From Methylovirgula sp. (GTDB taxonomy: Bacteria > Pseudomonadota > Alphaproteobacteria > Rhizobiales > Beijerinckiaceae), in contig NZ_JBBCGP010000001.1 in NCBI RefSeq assembly GCF_037200945.1, positions 2,292,501-2,356,500 of the forward strand: DNA of 64,000 bases. Direction: 5' to 3'. Numbering within the stretch: the stretch's first letter is position 1; each line of letters begins with the position of its first letter. The translations under genes and the position numbers were made by a program. Shown piece after piece: positions 63,929-64,000 of this stretch. The notes under the pieces were generated by a model. It was given only the letters and a program-made list of their open reading frames with translations. It made no database searches and was not told the origin of the DNA.

Positions 63929-64000
63929 ATGAATGAGGCCGACGCGCTTGAGCTTTCCCGTGAGGCCATCTGGACTGTGCTTGTCATGTCCGGGCCTGCG
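63929..64000 (+). CDS. fliQ: Flagellar export gate protein FliQ (3' end outside window)
   Basis: The first 24 codons of FliQ, cut by the window edge. The visible N terminus is MNEADALELSREAIWTVLV, matching rhizobial FliQ. It starts 2 bases after flgD stops. flhA and fliR would be expected further right. Confidence 0.85.
   Translation, partial: MNEADALELSREAIWTVLVMSGPA

Overview
The window is from a high-GC alphaproteobacterium of the Rhizobiales (Hyphomicrobiales) type. The evidence is the flagellar gene order (motA-fliM-fliN-fliG-flhB, flgBC-fliE-flgGAI-motE-flgH-fliL-fliP, motB-motC-fliK, rem, flgEKL-flaF-flbT-flgD-fliQ), the presence of FlaF, FlbT, MotC, MotE, Rem and a DUF1217 protein, a CckA kinase, a TTAA-N7-TTAAC CtrA box, and a GAAC-N7-GAAC SOS box before recA. 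The genus cannot be named from the sequence alone.

Region 1 (1-31 kb) is mostly housekeeping. It holds the secF 3' end with two genes resembling the complex I assembly factors NDUFAF3 and NDUFAF6, ileS-lspA, a secreted hypothetical, a FliO-like gene divergent from cckA, and an IS701-family element placed between two convergent genes. It continues with small regulators and enzymes, an ABC-2 exporter, an MFS transporter divergent from a tetR gene with paired operators, recA-alaS, a phasin, a moxR-DUF58-DUF4159 operon, and a GlxA-type regulator divergent from an SDR gene.

Region 2 (31.4-64 kb) is one large flagellar locus that continues past the right edge, where fliQ is cut. A short leftward operon (DUF1217 gene, flgF, fliI) diverges from a long rightward series covering stator, C-ring, export gate, rod, rings, flagellin, MS ring, motor accessory proteins, hook length control, the activator Rem, hook, junction proteins and the FlaF/FlbT flagellin regulators. 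Many neighbours overlap by 1-8 bases, which suggests translational coupling.

The most unusual part is 45.5-49.9 kb, between fliP and flagellin. Three non-flagellar genes lie there: a polysaccharide pyruvyl transferase family protein, a small SAM methyltransferase, and a 680-residue two-domain glycosyltransferase (GT2 plus GT92-like). Their position directly before the flagellin gene suggests a flagellin-modification cassette. The flagellin leader itself can fold so that a perfect 9-bp stem covers the ribosome binding site, which fits post-transcriptional control of the FlbT kind.

Three genes carry apparent single-base indels: fliG, the unnamed gene before flgB, and the transposase. They may be real lesions or consensus errors, so the inference that this strain is non-motile should wait for read support.
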